64,000 bases of DNA from Pirellulales bacterium (GCA_022841705.1 JALHQZ010000002.1:744001-808000), one strand, 5' to 3'. Counted from the stretch's first letter, positions 33,101 to 40,937 are shown. The notes: generated from the sequence alone by a model not told the origin. Numbers and translations are program-made.

Positions 33101-34056
33101 TGGTCGCGGTGTTCCACCAGTTGCTGCGCATGGCGAACGCTACGCTGCTTGCCGGCGTCGACAGCACGTTGGACGGCGACTTTCGCTGCGACGAGGGCTC
33201 TACCGACTGCTTCCCGCCCGCGCGTCAACTGCCCGATCGCTTGCGGATGAACGACGAACTTCAGCAGTGCGAAAGTTGCGCCGGCGAGCAGCACGCCGAG
33301 CGCGTACGACAGCCAGTTGGTCCACCCAAGCGTGAACCCTACGGCGACGAGCCCCAACACCCCGCCGGCGCCGGTGAGGGTGGCGACGATGCCCTCTTCA
33401 AACAACCGCGGCAGTTTGTAGGCGAGCAGGCCTTCGGCCGTGCTGCGGGCGGAGGCGATTGCGTCGTCAAGCTCGCCGAGCGCGGTGACGACTTCTTCAT
33501 CGGCGCCCTGCCAAGCGTGCGGCTCGGCGGCAGCGGCGGGGAGCGTCCACTCGCTGGCGAGTTGGGGTGCGCCGCGCATGCGTAGGATTTCACGCGTGTC
33601 GGCTTCGATGGCGCCGAGTTCAGCCTGGCGCGATTTCAGCTCCCCCATCAACCCGACAAGGCGTTCCTTCGGCTGATCGCGCTGGCCGTCGTAGATCGAC
33701 ATGATCTGGAACGCCGTCTCTTTGCGTTCGTGCGCGGCACGCGCTTCGGTTTCGCGGCGCTCGGTTTCCGCCGCGGTGCGCAGGGTGTGATACTGCGATT
33801 GCAGGGCGCCACGCTCGGCCTCGTACGCCGTGACCAGCTCGGTGCGGAGTTTGCCAAACTGGTCGTCGATCCCCTGTTTGGTGGTTTGGAAGGCGGCGTT
33901 CGCCTCGGCCAGTGTGCGCTGATAGCGTTCTTCGACACGGCCTTGCGCGGCGGCGGTCGCTGCCGCCAACTCTAGCTCCGCCGCATGCCGGCGCGACGCT
34001 GCGCGCTGCAAATCACGCATCAGCTCAAGCTGCCGGCGGGTGGAGAGAAGTGACAC
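30121..34056 (-). CDS. FtsK/SpoIIIE-family ATPase of a type VII-like secretion system (EccC/EssC-like)
   Basis: 1311 aa from GTG 34056. Order: coiled coil (about 1-165), two transmembrane helices (about 222-270), second coiled coil (about 280-440), then three FtsK-like P-loop modules. Module 1 (about 470-690) has a degenerate Walker A (AEGEARGVAID). Module 2 is intact, with Walker A GKTGSGKST (about 773-781), VDFKKGVEFKSY, and Walker B ILLIIDEFQE (about 875-884). Module 3 (from about 1060) has a degenerate site (GPHPHTAIGT). Three ATPase modules on one membrane-anchored chain is the EccC/EssC plan, not that of FtsK, which has one module plus a gamma domain. Three small WxG-like genes lie directly upstream. 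Acts at the inner membrane, probably exporting those proteins (inference). Confidence 0.88.
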   Translation of the reverse strand: MSLLSTRRQLELMRDLQRAASRRHAAELELAAATAAAQGRVEERYQRTLAEANAAFQTTKQGIDDQFGKLRTELVTAYEAERGALQSQYHTLRTAAETERRETEARAAHERKETAFQIMSIYDGQRDQPKERLVGLMGELKSRQAELGAIEADTREILRMRGAPQLASEWTLPAAAAEPHAWQGADEEVVTALGELDDAIASARSTAEGLLAYKLPRLFEEGIVATLTGAGGVLGLVAVGFTLGWTNWLSYALGVLLAGATFALLKFVVHPQAIGQLTRGREAVGRALVAAKVAVQRAVDAGKQRSVRHAQQLVEHRDQELAELNTRLDQLLSDTIARTTAQLEAAGGQFPAELTTRRQQHEQALTELDGRHRQALTTVIEIRDQALAAAEETRQREAEEVTHQRDQDFQALFSAWLSAYDDVRATLRDMRAECQRLFPDFTNTPFAEWPQPTEVAPAIQFGEVVIDLARVKHGIAEDQRLVPPETKLVAPALMTLAEHPVMVVEAEGEARGVAIDLLQSTMLRMLTAMPAGKVRFTILDPIGLGDNFQSFMHLADFDEQFIAGRIWSEGRDIDEQTLRLTAHMETVIQKYLRNEYADIHAYNAQAGEVAEPFQVLVIAGFPTNFSEAALRRLLSIVTGGPRCGIYTLIALDRRVRLPNEFRLDELKSHAVCLEWVPDDGRFVWNYPAFERLPLTLAELPPAAQLVDTLRQAGQRAKEAVRVEVPFSVVMPTTAEMWAGDCGDELCIPLGRAGANRLQYVRLGKGTSQHLLVAGKTGSGKSTFLHALVTSAALRFSPEELQFYLVDFKKGVEFKSYATHRLPHARVIAIESEREFGISVLERLDEELRRRGEMYRTSGVQNVADYRSAHPGESLPRILLIIDEFQELFTEDDKLAQEASLLMDRLVRQGRAFGIHVILGTQTLAGAYSIARSTLGQIAIRVALECSEADSHLILSDERNQAARFLSRPGEAIYNDQNGMVSANEPFQVVWLSERERAAILDSLDDYRHAHDREIPQAIVFEGNAPADPATIPALADNAAPPAGGIPRAWLGDAVAIKPPTSVLLGRHAGANLLVVGPHPHTAIGTLTSAAISLAAESIALGAPARIIILDGARPQDEASEVWGPVASALGAELHGAGGVASTLTSIAAEVARREATADDAAPGLFLIISNAGRFRDLRRNEDDFSFSSSRDKPAAPDKQLAEILRNGPARGVHVLVWCDSYNNVLRLFDRSTLREFSQRVVLQVSAADSSNLIDSPAASQLKSHRALLYSDDTGETEKFRPYGPPSPVVLAELKAREFPSSRDATAAPQRS

Positions 34057-34063
34057 GATTTTT

Positions 34064-34143
34064 TGTCAGTGGGCAGTTGTCAGTAGTCAGTTGCTACGCG
34101 CAGTGGTCGTCCGTCCTGAGCAACTGACCACTGACAGTTGACA
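34064..34143. repeat. Imperfect inverted repeat built from CAGTTG/TCAGTGG words
   Basis: Left arm 34064-34095 (TGTCAGTGGGCAGTTGTCAG...) and right arm 34119-34143 (AGCAACTGACCACTGACAG...). It lies between the ATPase and the 74-aa gene. Related words occur at 56484-56553. Confidence 0.7.
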
Positions 34144-34178
34144 TTATCTCCCTTCATCTTAACCGCTCGCAGTGGGTC

Positions 34179-34403
34179 TTACCCCTCCATATCGCGATGA
34201 GCTTCGGCGATCAATAGTTGCATGCGTCCGACGGCGTCGAGCGCATTCTTTACAATCGGCACAATCGGATCGATGCGATCGGCAAAAAACGCCTTGCTCA
34301 CCGCGTCGTTCCACTCTTCGCGCGCTTCTTCGCCAACGCGGAGCAGGTCCTCGAGGGCGTGGCGAATGGCGCCGCCGCCGGTGTACAGATCGGGAGGTTT
34401 CAT
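34179..34403 (-). CDS. Small WxD-motif helical protein of the type VII-like locus
   Basis: 74 aa, predicted helical hairpin with no signal peptide. W31-N-D-A-V-S-K-A-F39 reproduces the WXG100 pattern W, +2, +8 Phe, but Asp replaces the Gly. The same W-x-[DE]-x3-K-x-F motif is in the two genes upstream (W51 and W43). It is shorter than a standard WXG100 protein (about 100 aa) but has one helix on either side of the turn (IRHALEDLLRVGEEAREEW and IVPIVKNALDAVGRMQLLIAEAH). It precedes the ATPase gene by 122 nt. Probably a secreted substrate or chaperone partner (inference). Confidence 0.75.
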   Translation of the reverse strand: MKPPDLYTGGGAIRHALEDLLRVGEEAREEWNDAVSKAFFADRIDPIVPIVKNALDAVGRMQLLIAEAHRDMEG

Positions 34404-34414
34404 GGATTCGAGGG

Positions 34415-34442
34415 GGCAGCAGGCAGCGGGCAGTCGGCAGTG
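34415..34442. repeat. GGCAG word repeat
   Basis: Five near-copies of GGCAG/GGCAGC in a row, between the 74-aa and 187-aa genes; one-sided relative of the CAGTTG/GGCAG words at 34064-34143. Confidence 0.55.
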
Positions 34443-34443
34443 A

Positions 34444-35007
34444 TTATTCGGCGGCCCCGCTGGCGGGTTGTTCGTCGCCCGGTCGGGGGGTTATTCCCGG
34501 GTTCGTGCTACTTGTCGGATTGTCGAGGGCCAAACGGCTGCCGGTGTATTTGTCGAGACTCACGAGGAGCCGGCCCAACGCGGCGGCGGCTTGGGGGACG
34601 TCTTCACCGACCACTTCCTTCAGGCGCGTCATGCGGCCTTGGTACTCGTGCAGTTCGTGCCGCAATTGGCGGACCCACACGTGCTGACGCTCCGCTTTTT
34701 CTTCGCAGTGGGCAAGCAGGGCTTGGGCCTTTTTCAGCGCCGCGCGCTCTTCGCTGCAACTGGGGCGTTCCTCCAGCAGCGGATACATCAGGCAGCGGTG
34801 AAGGTCCGCTTTCGCTACGCCGACCGCGTCGAAAGCTTTGCGGACCTGCTCTTTCCAGAAGCGCGGGCGATCGTGCTCGAGCCACTCGATGAACCGCCGC
34901 ATCTCGCCTTCAAGGCTCACGAGCGCATCGTCCACCCGGTGCGCGAACTCCAGCGACTGGGTCCGCATTCGCTCGATGGCTTCGGTGGATTTGACTTGGG
35001 CGGACAT
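34444..35007 (-). CDS. Coiled-coil WxE-motif protein of the type VII-like locus
   Basis: 187 aa. Long amphipathic helices (TEAIERMRTQSLEFAHRVDDALVSL and AALKKAQALLAHCEEKAERQHVW) and a short disordered tail ending PRPGDEQPASGAAE. W51-K-E-Q-V-R-K-A-F59 matches the W-x-[DE]-x3-K-x-F motif of its neighbours. Three cysteines lie in the middle. No signal peptide. ATG 35007 is chosen; upstream on the coding strand is a pyrimidine-only tract (CTCCCCCTCCCCC) instead of a Shine-Dalgarno. Larger than a WXG100 protein, it resembles an LXG- or EspB-like longer partner in size only. Function inferred from neighbours. Confidence 0.78.
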   Translation of the reverse strand: MSAQVKSTEAIERMRTQSLEFAHRVDDALVSLEGEMRRFIEWLEHDRPRFWKEQVRKAFDAVGVAKADLHRCLMYPLLEERPSCSEERAALKKAQALLAHCEEKAERQHVWVRQLRHELHEYQGRMTRLKEVVGEDVPQAAAALGRLLVSLDKYTGSRLALDNPTSSTNPGITPRPGDEQPASGAAE

Positions 35008-35064
35008 GGGGGAGGGGGAGAGGAGGAAGAAATCTCCCCTCCCCACGAGTGGGAGGGGCTACGG

Positions 35065-35337
35065 TCAGCGTTGCTGGAGATACTCTTCAATTCGTTCCGC
35101 CTTCCGTAACAGCAGCGGCGAATATTCGCTGGTGGACTCCATATACCGCAGCAGCATTTTCATTTGCTGCTCTAAATCTTCGGCGAACTTTTTGTGTTCT
35201 TGGTCCCGCCAGGAGGCGCTGAGCGCTTGAAGCTGGGCGTTGAGCGCGGTCATGCGCTCTTCGAGCTCGGTGTTGAATTTCCGCAGGTTGTTCGCGAAGC
35301 GCCGCAGCTCCGCGGGATCGACGATGGCTTGGGACAT
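35065..35337 (-). CDS. WXG100/ESAT-6-like protein
   Basis: 90 aa helical hairpin with WXG100 length and layout: helix 1 (PAELRRFANNLRKFNTELEERM), turn with W43-R-D, Phe51 at +8, and helix 2 (KKFAEDLEQQMKMLLRYM). The Gly of the WxG turn is Asp, as in both neighbours. No signal peptide. No standard YxxxD/E signal is seen at the C-terminus; the end is RIEEYLQQR. WXG100 proteins are exported as dimers by EccC/EssC ATPases, and an ATPase of that kind is three genes downstream on the same strand. It is the first gene of the run, with 192 bp to the FAAL fusion gene upstream. Confidence 0.85.
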   Translation of the reverse strand: MSQAIVDPAELRRFANNLRKFNTELEERMTALNAQLQALSASWRDQEHKKFAEDLEQQMKMLLRYMESTSEYSPLLLRKAERIEEYLQQR

Positions 35338-35390
35338 AACCGCACCGGGAATTAAACCGCCCAGGACGCGAAGAGCGCCAAGGAATTGGC

Positions 35391-35520
35391 CGCGAATGGA
35401 CGCAGATTAACGCAGATGTCTCTATTATTCGATAAACCCAGCTTGAAGGAAACCACTTTTGTTTCCATTGAGCAAGTTTACCCCGAATTCCTACCCGCGT
35501 TTATCTGCGTTCATCTGCGG
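35391..35520. repeat. Inverted repeat with ACGCAGAT / ATCTGCGT words
   Basis: ACGCAGATTAACGCAGAT (35400-35417) is the near-complement (16 of 18) of ATCTGCGTTCATCTGCGG (35503-35520). It lies between the WXG100-like gene and the FAAL fusion. An adjoining stretch at 35362-35389 (GGACGCGAAGAGCGCCAAGG) has the look of another dispersed word repeat. Confidence 0.7.
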
Positions 35521-35529
35521 CTATTCCTA

Positions 35530-38500
35530 CTACGCCGTGAGTAGAACTTCGGCGACTGTCAGGCGGCGCCAGGCGGCGGCGAGCAGGGTGACGGTATGGC
35601 GGATTTGCTCGTCGGTGTGGGTGGCTGTCAAGAAAAATCGTAGCCGGGCGGCGGATTCTTCCACCGCCGGGTACATGATCGGCTGAACGTTCACGCCTTC
35701 ATCGAACAGCGCCCGGGAGAGTTTCAGGGCCAACAGCGAATTACCGACGATGATTGGCACGATCGGCGTGCCGCTGCTGAGGCCCGTGTTCAGGCCCGCT
35801 TGCCGAGCGAGTTGCAAGAACAAGCGACTGTTGTGGCTGAGCTGGGTGACGCGCTCGGGTTCCCGTTCCAGGATGCGGAGTGATTCGAGCGCCGCGGCGG
35901 CGTTCGCGGGCGAGAGGCCCACGCTGTAGACGAACCCGGGGGCCGTGTACTTAAGATACCGCACCAGCTCGCTGCTGCCGGCGATGTACCCGCCGCAACT
36001 GCCGAGCGATTTGCTCATAGTGCCCATCCACAGATCCACGTCGCGCGGCACCACGCCGGCGAACTCGCGCATGCCGTGGCCCGTCTTGCCCATCGTGCCG
36101 AGCGAGTGGGCTTCGTCGACCATCAGGTAAGTTTTGTGCTGTTTTTTGAGCTCGATCAGGCGCTCGACATCGCTGTAGTCGCCGTCCATGCTGTACACGC
36201 CTTCGACCACCACCAAGCAGCGGCGGTACTCGCGGCGATAACGTTCGAGCAGTTGTTCGCACGCGCCGAAGTCGTTGTGGGGGAAGGCGCGGCGATGGGC
36301 GCCGCTGAGCCGGCAACCCTGCACGATGCTGTTGTGCGACAAGGCATCGTGCAGAATGAGGTCGCCTTGGCCGAACAGGTGGCCGATGACCGTTTCGTTG
36401 GTCGAATGCCCGCCGACGAAGGTGATTGAGTCATCGACGCCGATGAAGTCGGCAATCGCCAGTTCCAACTCGCGGTGCAGCGGCTTCTCGCCGGAGACCA
36501 ATCGGCTGGCCGACACACTGCTGCCGTACTGCGCAAGCGCCGCTTGTGAAGCACGAGTAACGCGCTCATCGCCCGAGAGGCCCAGGTAGTTGTAACTGCA
36601 GAAGTTAATGTACTCCCGGCCGCCGATGATGGTGCGGTCGTTGGTGACCCCTTCATGCTGAGTGAAGTAGGGATTCGGCAAGCCCGTGGAAGCGGCCTGC
36701 TCGATCGTTTTCAGCAACCGCTGGTACTCAGCCGACTCGGCAAAGATAAAGTCTCCGCGGGTAACGCGCTGTTCTTCGCCCGCCGGGCGCCGCAGATGAA
36801 TGGCGAGCCGGGTTTCGACGGCCCGCACGACATCGCGGCACGTGTTCATCTCCAAGATGGCGTCTTCGGGAAAGCGGCCGCCGAACTCATCTTCCAGGCC
36901 GGCAACGATTTCCATCCGTTCGAGCGAGTCGAGCCCCATCGCGTCGATCTCGGTATCGAGCGACAGTTCGCGAGCCCGCTCTTTGGCGACGTTCCGCACC
37001 ACCTTCAGCACGCGGTCCACCGTTTCGGGGAAGCCGCTGGTGTGGTCGTAATTGGTGGGCGCCGATTCCAGTACGAGCGTGCTGCGCTGCGGGCGCAACA
37101 GTTTGCCGTTGGAAAGAGCGCCGTTTGTTGCGGCGCCGTTGGTTTCAGCATGTTCGGCAAGTTCACTGTCTTCGCCGTCCTGCTCTCCCCTGCCCCGCCG
37201 CGAAAGGATCTTCACGCCGCCGGCCGCGGTCCACATGGCGACTGCCGCTAGTTCGTCAGTTTCATACGCGCTTTTGCAGGCGTGGCGCTGAATCTTGCCG
37301 CTGGAGGTTTTGGGAATCGAGTTCGGCTTTAAGAGCACGATGGCTTGCGGAGCGATTTCGTGCAAATCGGAAACTTGCCGGCGGATGGCGGCGAAGATTT
37401 CGTCGAACGGCAAGTCGCGTCGCCGACCCACTTCTTGCGCCAGCACCAACTTCTCGCTGCCGAGCTCGCCCACCGTGAACGCGGCGCCGCACGCGGGGCG
37501 CAGGTCGGGGTGGGCTTGCTCGACGGTGAGCTCGAGGTCCTGCGGGTAGTGGTTCACGCCGCGGATGATGATCAGGTCCTTCAGCCGCCCGCCGACGAAG
37601 AGTTCGCCGCCATCGATGAAGCCCAAGTCACCGGTGCGCAGATACGGACCGCTGCCCGCCGCGGTGCGAGCGGCAAACGTGGCGGCGGAGAGTTCCGGCC
37701 GACCCCAGTAACCTTTTGCGACACTCGCCCCGGCGACCCAAATTTCGCCCATCGCGCCGGCGGGACACTCCTGGAGCGTCTCGGGATCGACGATGGTTAT
37801 TTGCTGATCGAGCACCGATTTGCCCGCGGAGACCAACCGCACCACGCCGTCGGCGGCGGGGTCTTCAACCTTGCGGGCCACACCGCGCTGGAGTTCCGCT
37901 CCATCGAACGCGCGAATCGTGGGGGCCGTGTGCTTCTCACCCCCGGTCACCAGCAGCGTGGCTTCCGCGAGCCCGTAGCAAGGGTAAAACGCTTCGCGGC
38001 GGAACCCGCAGCGGGCAAACGCTTGCGAAAAGCGCTCGATGGTGTCGGGCCGAACCGGCTCCGCGCCGTTGAAAGCGACTTCCCACTGGCTGAGGTCGAG
38101 CTTACGCTTTTCCTCTTCGGTCACGCGCTCGGCGCACAAATCGTACGCAAAATTCGGCCCGCCGCTAATCCGCGCGCCGGTGTCCGATAGGACCCGCAGC
38201 CAGCGGATCGGCTTTTGCAGGAAGTGCGTGGGGGACATGATGGTGATCGGCCGGCCCGAAAACACCGGTTGCACCATGCAGCCGATCAGCCCCATGTCGT
38301 GGTACATCGGCAGCCAGGTGACCGCCGTGCATTCGTGCGACGGCTGCATCGCCACGGCGATGATCGAAGTGTTGGTGAGCAAGTTGCCGTGCGAGAGCAT
38401 CACCCCCTTGGGCGTGCCGGTGGATCCGGAGGTGTACTGCAGGAACGCCAGCGAGCTGGAATCGACATCCGGAGCCCGCCAGCGCGCGCCTTGCGAAGTG

Positions 38501-39030
38501 GAGACGGTATCGGTTTGCAGCCACGGTAGTGGATGGAGCGCCGAGAAACCGGCCAACATCGGCGCCACGCGTTCGTAAACATCTTTGGTGCTCAGCGCGA
38601 TGGCCGGTTGTGCGTCGGCGACAATTGACTCAATGCGCGCGAGGTTGCGATTGCGCCGCGGCGGGTAAGCGGGCGCCGCGACCACGCCGGCATACAAGCA
38701 CCCGAAGAACGCGGCAATGAACTCCAGCCCCGAAGGATACAAAAGTAGCGCCCGCTCGCCAGCGAGGCCGAGGAACTGCAGCTCGGTGGCGATGGCGCGG
38801 GCGTGGGCATCGAGCTGTGCGTAAGTAATGTGTTGGCGTTCGTTCTCGCCATCGGCCAGGAACGTGAAAGCCCGCTTGTCGCCCCAGGTGGCGGCGCGCA
38901 TTCTTAGCAGCGCGACCAGATCGCTGATTTCGGGGTTCAATCCAAAGGTTTGCGCTGCGAAGCGATCCACCGCCAATAGTTCTCCACCGGGGCTACCATT
39001 CTCGCGCTGACCATCGAGCTCCCGCTGCAT
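35530..39030 (-). CDS. Fatty acyl-AMP ligase / acyl carrier protein / alpha-oxoamine synthase fusion
   Basis: 1166 aa. The FAAL domain (about 35-600) has the AMP-binding YTSGSTGTPKGVMLSHGNL near 195, WLPMYHDMGLIG, YGLAEATLLVTGG and RTGDLGFI; the hinge region has the insertion pattern of acyl-AMP ligases rather than CoA ligases. An ACP follows, with the phosphopantetheine Ser in MGLDSLERMEI near 697. The C-terminal domain is a PLP alpha-oxoamine synthase: NYLGLSGDERV, FVGGHSTNETVI, VEGVYSMDGDY, VDEAHSLGTMG and PLP lysine TMSKSLG near 1007. The plan predicts loading of a fatty acid onto the ACP and decarboxylative condensation with an amino acid, giving a long-chain amino ketone such as a sphingoid-base-like lipid. 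ATG 39030 has no Shine-Dalgarno. The amino acid partner is unknown. Confidence 0.9.
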   Translation of the reverse strand: MQRELDGQRENGSPGGELLAVDRFAAQTFGLNPEISDLVALLRMRAATWGDKRAFTFLADGENERQHITYAQLDAHARAIATELQFLGLAGERALLLYPSGLEFIAAFFGCLYAGVVAAPAYPPRRNRNLARIESIVADAQPAIALSTKDVYERVAPMLAGFSALHPLPWLQTDTVSTSQGARWRAPDVDSSSLAFLQYTSGSTGTPKGVMLSHGNLLTNTSIIAVAMQPSHECTAVTWLPMYHDMGLIGCMVQPVFSGRPITIMSPTHFLQKPIRWLRVLSDTGARISGGPNFAYDLCAERVTEEEKRKLDLSQWEVAFNGAEPVRPDTIERFSQAFARCGFRREAFYPCYGLAEATLLVTGGEKHTAPTIRAFDGAELQRGVARKVEDPAADGVVRLVSAGKSVLDQQITIVDPETLQECPAGAMGEIWVAGASVAKGYWGRPELSAATFAARTAAGSGPYLRTGDLGFIDGGELFVGGRLKDLIIIRGVNHYPQDLELTVEQAHPDLRPACGAAFTVGELGSEKLVLAQEVGRRRDLPFDEIFAAIRRQVSDLHEIAPQAIVLLKPNSIPKTSSGKIQRHACKSAYETDELAAVAMWTAAGGVKILSRRGRGEQDGEDSELAEHAETNGAATNGALSNGKLLRPQRSTLVLESAPTNYDHTSGFPETVDRVLKVVRNVAKERARELSLDTEIDAMGLDSLERMEIVAGLEDEFGGRFPEDAILEMNTCRDVVRAVETRLAIHLRRPAGEEQRVTRGDFIFAESAEYQRLLKTIEQAASTGLPNPYFTQHEGVTNDRTIIGGREYINFCSYNYLGLSGDERVTRASQAALAQYGSSVSASRLVSGEKPLHRELELAIADFIGVDDSITFVGGHSTNETVIGHLFGQGDLILHDALSHNSIVQGCRLSGAHRRAFPHNDFGACEQLLERYRREYRRCLVVVEGVYSMDGDYSDVERLIELKKQHKTYLMVDEAHSLGTMGKTGHGMREFAGVVPRDVDLWMGTMSKSLGSCGGYIAGSSELVRYLKYTAPGFVYSVGLSPANAAAALESLRILEREPERVTQLSHNSRLFLQLARQAGLNTGLSSGTPIVPIIVGNSLLALKLSRALFDEGVNVQPIMYPAVEESAARLRFFLTATHTDEQIRHTVTLLAAAWRRLTVAEVLLTA

Positions 39031-39340
39031 ATCGGAATCCCGATGCGCAGGGCGCCAGCTTCGAGCATGCGGGGTCCGCACCGGCGGACCGCACACGCTG
39101 AGTTCGGCAGGAGGCAGCGAATACAATGATTCTAGCAACGACGGCGAGCCTAGGGGTAACCCAGCCTGCGGCCCGTTCCGGCGCAAGGTGGCGCACGGGG
39201 GACCGTGTCAGCTATCATCGGCGGTCAGTGCAGTGAGGCCAGCAGTAACCCCCGATGAGCCGCATTGGCGCGATTTGGGGGACATTTCGTGTCGCGCCGC
39301 GCAATCTGCCCAGGCGAACAGGACCGCCCCGAAACGCGAA

Positions 39341-39374
39341 CCGGCAGCGGCAACCCGAAGGTCACCGCTGCCGG
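39341..39374 (-). terminator. Hairpin downstream of the BBP7 gene
   Basis: CCGGCAGCGG (39341-39350) pairs perfectly with CCGCTGCCGG (39365-39374), 37 nt beyond the BBP7 stop. Only a weak T-run follows on the minus strand. Confidence 0.55.
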
Positions 39375-39410
39375 AGTTTGCTGTCAGAATTGTAACTCGC
39401 GGCGGTGGGG

Positions 39411-40937
39411 TTAGTAGACCACGTCCACGCCGAAGTTCAGGCCGTTGATAAAGATGTTCTCCGCCGTGCCCTCTTTGAAACCCATCCCGTCCAGCGAATA
39501 GCGAATGCTGGTTGAGGAGCGATGGATGTTGCCAATGTAGGTTCCCGTATAGCCCAGCCGAGCCGAGATGGCCGTGGTCACCTGGTAGCTCAACTGCGCC
39601 CGCAATTCCGCAAGCGGGGAAAACCCTTCCGTTTGTTGCGAATGGGCGAAGAAGAAAGGATTCGCATTGAGCGGCTTGTTGTACGTGGTGCCCCCGGTCG
39701 CAGCGGTGAACAATCCGCCATCTTGGTTCCAGTCGCCAATGTTGTAAGCGGCCATGAAGCGGGAGTTCAACTCGAACCGGAACTTTTGCTTTTGATGGAA
39801 CCAGCTCAGCCCAATTTGCGGACCGACAAGATTGTTGTCGATTTGCGTGTACCAGAAGGAGTTCATTAACGTGCCGCCCAAGGTGGAGACATCGTATTGG
39901 TCGCGGAGACGCATGTATCTCACCCCGTACATCAGCCGGAGTTGATTATTCTGATGCTTGGCCATGTGGTGATCGTTCCGCAAGTTGTGGAAGCGCTGGA
40001 TTTCGATTCCGTCCAACTGCGTGTGACTGCGAATATCCACGAATTGGGCAGTTGTGGGCAGGTGATACAAGTCGTCGAAGTCGGGGGGCAGCGTCGCAAC
40101 CACATCCGGCTCGCCACCCGGTTCTTCCGTATCGAAACCGTCGGGGCCGTATTGGAAGTCGTGATCCAAGTCGTCTGCGGTGCCGTCGCCACCGATCACC
40201 CCATTAGCGACGGGGCCTTCGGCCGTGCCCTGCCCTTGCAAGTTCGATTGTTCAAGCAGGTCCAGCCAGCCGAACATTCTCCCTTCCGAATCTTGGAAGG
40301 GAATAAACACGCCCCCCAAGGGGTTAATGAGCACGTTCGGAGCACCCGGATAGATGCTGGGAACACCCAACCCACCACCGGCGAGTGTTTCTTCGACACC
40401 GGTATAGTCGCCGAAGGTAAAGCTTTGAGTTTGGTCAGGGCCATCCAGGATGCCCATCATCCAGCCACCTTCGCGGTCGCCGAAGCCAAGTTCGTAGCGA
40501 TCCCCCCACCCAAACTCGGCGCGAGGTCCTGCATCGCGAATCGAAGGTCCCACCATTGCCACGTTGATGATCACTTCCTCACCCGCTTGCGGACCAATTG
40601 TCGGATCACCCGCCGGGTCATCCGGGTCGGGGATCACGATTGTTCCGTTGCCCGTTTGTTGCAGCACGTACGGGGTGATGATGTCTTGGTACATATTGCT
40701 GTCGCCCAAGAGCGACTGTTCACCGCCGATCGCCCAATACAGCTTATCGTAGTGGAAGAACAACCCGCAGTCGGGCGTGTCGGGCTGGCAATCGAGGTCG
40801 AGCGCCACCGGCTCGAACCACTGGAAGTCATGCTCGCAACACGGCGGGCAATGCTCCACCTGCGCAACGGCCAGGCTCGCTAAAGACCAGCAGGCTGCCC
40901 AAGCAGCGAGTAACTTGGTGTGTCGCAAGGCAGACAT
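39411..40937 (-). CDS. BBP7-family outer-membrane beta-barrel protein
   Basis: 508 aa. Signal peptide (MSALRHTKLLAAWAACWSLASLAVAQ), then a Cys-containing segment (CPPCCEHDFQWFEP), LYWAIGG, long alternating beta-strands and the closing FINGLNFGVDVVY with a terminal aromatic, as in outer-membrane barrels. The family (DUF1551/BBP7) is confined mostly to Planctomycetes. Charged, Gly/Asp/Pro-rich loops of 50-100 residues (about 85-310) are likely external. AAGAGGAA lies upstream of ATG 40937. A leader with a possible attenuator precedes it (41246-41278). Exact role unknown; a porin or surface structural protein is likely. Confidence 0.87.
   Translation of the reverse strand: MSALRHTKLLAAWAACWSLASLAVAQVEHCPPCCEHDFQWFEPVALDLDCQPDTPDCGLFFHYDKLYWAIGGEQSLLGDSNMYQDIITPYVLQQTGNGTIVIPDPDDPAGDPTIGPQAGEEVIINVAMVGPSIRDAGPRAEFGWGDRYELGFGDREGGWMMGILDGPDQTQSFTFGDYTGVEETLAGGGLGVPSIYPGAPNVLINPLGGVFIPFQDSEGRMFGWLDLLEQSNLQGQGTAEGPVANGVIGGDGTADDLDHDFQYGPDGFDTEEPGGEPDVVATLPPDFDDLYHLPTTAQFVDIRSHTQLDGIEIQRFHNLRNDHHMAKHQNNQLRLMYGVRYMRLRDQYDVSTLGGTLMNSFWYTQIDNNLVGPQIGLSWFHQKQKFRFELNSRFMAAYNIGDWNQDGGLFTAATGGTTYNKPLNANPFFFAHSQQTEGFSPLAELRAQLSYQVTTAISARLGYTGTYIGNIHRSSTSIRYSLDGMGFKEGTAENIFINGLNFGVDVVY

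Noticed and set aside
32050..33585. 511-aa open frame on the plus strand inside the ATPase gene
   Set aside because: Antisense shadow of a GC-rich gene with clear FtsK motifs; no family motif of its own.
39897..40883. 328-aa plus-strand frame across the BBP7 gene
   Set aside because: Antisense shadow; the minus frame has signal peptide and barrel.
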